Assembly: GCA_023428515.1 (NCBI GenBank)
Contig: JAEYXI010000494.1
Location: forward strand, 1-6,780
From: Pseudomonadota bacterium
Lineage (GTDB): Bacteria; Pseudomonadota; Alphaproteobacteria; Rhizobiales; Rhizobiaceae
Reading direction: 5' to 3'
Length of the DNA stretch: 6,780 bases
The position numbers were made by a program, and so were the translations under genes. The notes beneath the pieces are model-generated. The model was not told where the DNA came from. It searched no databases and saw only the letters and a list, made by a program, of their open reading frames with translations. Of this stretch, positions 5,932 through 6,780 are shown in pieces. The first letter of the stretch is position 1. The number at the start of each line of letters is the position of its first letter.

Positions 5932-6249
5932 ATGACCGATACCAAGCTTCGCATGACCATCTTCAGCGCTGCTGCAATGGTCGGCTTTGTTCTCGCCGGC
6001 TCAGGCACTGCGAACGCCATCACCTGGCACACCTGCCCCGACGGCACGAAAGTCACGGACTCGCAGGCGTGGAAATGCAAGTTCAAGAAGAAGACGCGGA
6101 AGGGCCCGGTATTCTCGACGCAGGCCCTCGGCCTGACCGGCACCACCGGCCAGCAGCAGGGTCAGGCGCCGAAGCCGAAGGACTCGACGAAGAAGTGGCG
6201 CGACTACATCTTCGAAGGCGCCAAGCCGCCGCCGCCCCGGCCGAAATGA
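5932..6249 (+). CDS. Small lysine-rich secreted/periplasmic protein, unknown function
   Basis: This 105-residue protein has a clear Sec-type signal: a short basic start (MTDTKLR), hydrophobic core about 9-22, and a TANA site predicting cleavage after residue 29. The mature part is about 76 residues. Two cysteines (C35 and C49) lie in THTCPDG-like and WKCKFKKK contexts, close enough for a disulfide in the periplasm. A strongly basic patch (KCKFKKKTRK, 48-57), a Gln/Gly/Pro/Lys linker (about 70-88), WRDYIFEG and a Pro-rich tail (PPPPRPK) follow. No lipobox is present, and I do not recognise a family. A strong AAAGGAG ribosome site and G/C-rich third positions support it being a gene. It sits downstream of DUF817 after three inverted repeats, so it may have its own promoter. 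A next in-frame ATG at 5953 would shorten the signal peptide. Confidence 0.82.
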   Translation: MTDTKLRMTIFSAAAMVGFVLAGSGTANAITWHTCPDGTKVTDSQAWKCKFKKKTRKGPVFSTQALGLTGTTGQQQGQAPKPKDSTKKWRDYIFEGAKPPPPRPK

Positions 6250-6273
6250 TCGGCAGGGCTCCTGTGTGACTTG

Positions 6274-6306
6274 CCGGAGGATCGCCGCGTGCCGGCGGTC
6301 CTCCGG
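6274..6306. terminator. Strong 14-bp hairpin between convergent genes, probable bidirectional terminator
   Basis: CCGGAGGATCGCCG (6274-6287) pairs with CGGCGGTCCTCCGG (6293-6306) around a 5-base loop, with a single T·G pair (6282/6298). Pairing can extend by two further pairs outward (6273/6307 and 6272/6308). It lies 24 bases after the small secreted-protein stop and 6 bases from the LOG gene stop. It lacks a T-run on either strand, as often in high-GC genomes. Confidence 0.65.
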
Positions 6307-6312
6307 TATCGT

Positions 6313-6780
6313 TCAGAGATCGTAGAACCTGCTGATGATCGCCCAGGCCTCGTCGGCCGAATCGACGAAGTCGATGATGTCCTGGTCGCCAGGCGAGATG
6401 GTGCCCTGCTCGGCCAGGTAGTCGAGGTCGACCGCGCGGTGCCAGAATTCCTTGCCGAACAGGATGATCGGCACCCGCTCCATGCGGCCCGTCTGGATCA
6501 GCGTCAGCGTCTCGAAGAACTCGTCCATCGTGCCGAAGCCGCCGGGGAACACCGCAACCGCCTTGGCGCGCATGACGAAGTGCATCTTGCGGATCGCGAA
6601 ATAATGGAAATTAAAGCAGAGCTCCGGCGTGACGTAGAGGTTGGGCGCCTGCTCGTGCGGCAGCACGATGTTCAGCCCAATCGACGGCGCGCCGACATCG
6701 CTGGCGCCGCGATTGCCGGCCTCCATGACGCCCGGCCCTCCACCCGTCACGACCACGAACTCGCGGTAGTAGGACGACGC
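6313..6780 (-). CDS. LOG-family protein (cytokinin riboside monophosphate phosphoribohydrolase-like), 5'-truncated
   Basis: This is a Rossmann-fold enzyme of the LOG/TIGR00730 family, whose studied members hydrolyse N6-modified AMP to free cytokinin-type base plus ribose 5-phosphate; other members act on plain nucleotide monophosphates. The gene enters from the right edge, and 155 C-terminal residues are visible. GGGPGVMEAGNRGA (nucleotide-binding loop) and the hallmark PGGFGTMDE (coded at 6520-6546) are both intact, as are the conserved RKMHF and the hydrophobic core around them. GTG at 6756 is not the start: the frame stays open through ASSYYREFV to the window end, and the family needs about 100 or more residues before this point. 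Old 'lysine decarboxylase' labels for this family are misannotations. The substrate and any role in making cytokinin for a plant host cannot be read here. It converges with the small secreted-protein gene. Confidence 0.94.
   Translation of the reverse strand, partial: ASSYYREFVVVTGGGPGVMEAGNRGASDVGAPSIGLNIVLPHEQAPNLYVTPELCFNFHYFAIRKMHFVMRAKAVAVFPGGFGTMDEFFETLTLIQTGRMERVPIILFGKEFWHRAVDLDYLAEQGTISPGDQDIIDFVDSADEAWAIISRFYDL

Noticed and set aside
5421..6146. 241-codon minus-strand frame spanning DUF817 and the secreted-protein gene
   Set aside because: It runs across two well-supported genes and their gap, shows no family motif, and is rich in Glu/Arg/Gln as expected for antisense of membrane-protein codons.
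5889..6269. Open frame of 126 codons beginning in the ATGAGCGC hairpin
   Set aside because: It overlaps the secreted-protein gene in another frame, has no ribosome site, begins inside a hairpin, and is a His/Arg-rich product typical of an out-of-frame reading.
6313..6780. Lysine decarboxylase annotation for the LOG gene
   Set aside because: GGGPG...E and PGGFGTMDE are phosphoribohydrolase motifs of the LOG family; no PLP-binding lysine motif is present.
1..6780. CRISPR array, tRNA/rRNA, insertion sequence or att site
   Set aside because: No regularly spaced direct repeats, tRNA-like cloverleaf, transposase frame or terminal repeats were seen on either strand.

Overview
The window looks like ordinary chromosomal sequence from a high-GC alphaproteobacterium of the rhizobial type (Mesorhizobium/Phyllobacteriaceae-like). 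This is inferred from strong G/C third-position bias, alternative TTG/GTG starts, a class III nucleotidyl cyclase of the kind expanded in rhizobia, and the particular HAD nucleotidase, DUF817 and LOG proteins. No species can be fixed from the sequence alone. I see no insertion sequence, phage gene, tRNA, rRNA or CRISPR array.

Left part (1-3343). The C-terminal two thirds of peptide chain release factor 3 (prfC, +) runs in from the left edge and stops at 1096. After a 64-base gap comes a complete soluble class III adenylate cyclase (+, 1161-2312) with an uncharacterised N-terminal domain. It converges, across a 30-base gap with a small hairpin, on an alpha/beta hydrolase (-, about 2343-3206; the start is uncertain).

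Middle (3341-4266). Upstream of the hydrolase on the same strand is a two-TM membrane diguanylate cyclase with an intact GGEEF motif and I-site. Its AT-rich leader (4103-4266) is a divergent promoter region shared with the rightward genes, and holds two overlapping inverted repeats. So a probable cAMP-making and a probable c-di-GMP-making enzyme lie about 1 kb apart in convergent transcription units. There is no direct evidence that they work together.

Right part (4267-6780). A pyrimidine 5'-nucleotidase-type HAD hydrolase (+) overlaps a DUF817 multi-TM protein (+) through a TTGA stop/start junction, so the two are probably translationally coupled. A 106-base gap with three successive inverted repeats follows. 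Next is a small lysine-rich secreted protein of unknown function (+, 5932-6249). A 14-bp hairpin separates it from a convergent LOG-family phosphoribohydrolase (-), which is cut by the right edge.

No clearly new multi-gene system is visible. The most interesting items are an internal E-x3-T-x4-W-[VI]-Y-P repeat in the DUF817 protein, the small secreted protein with its structured leader, and the unassigned N-terminal domain of the adenylate cyclase.
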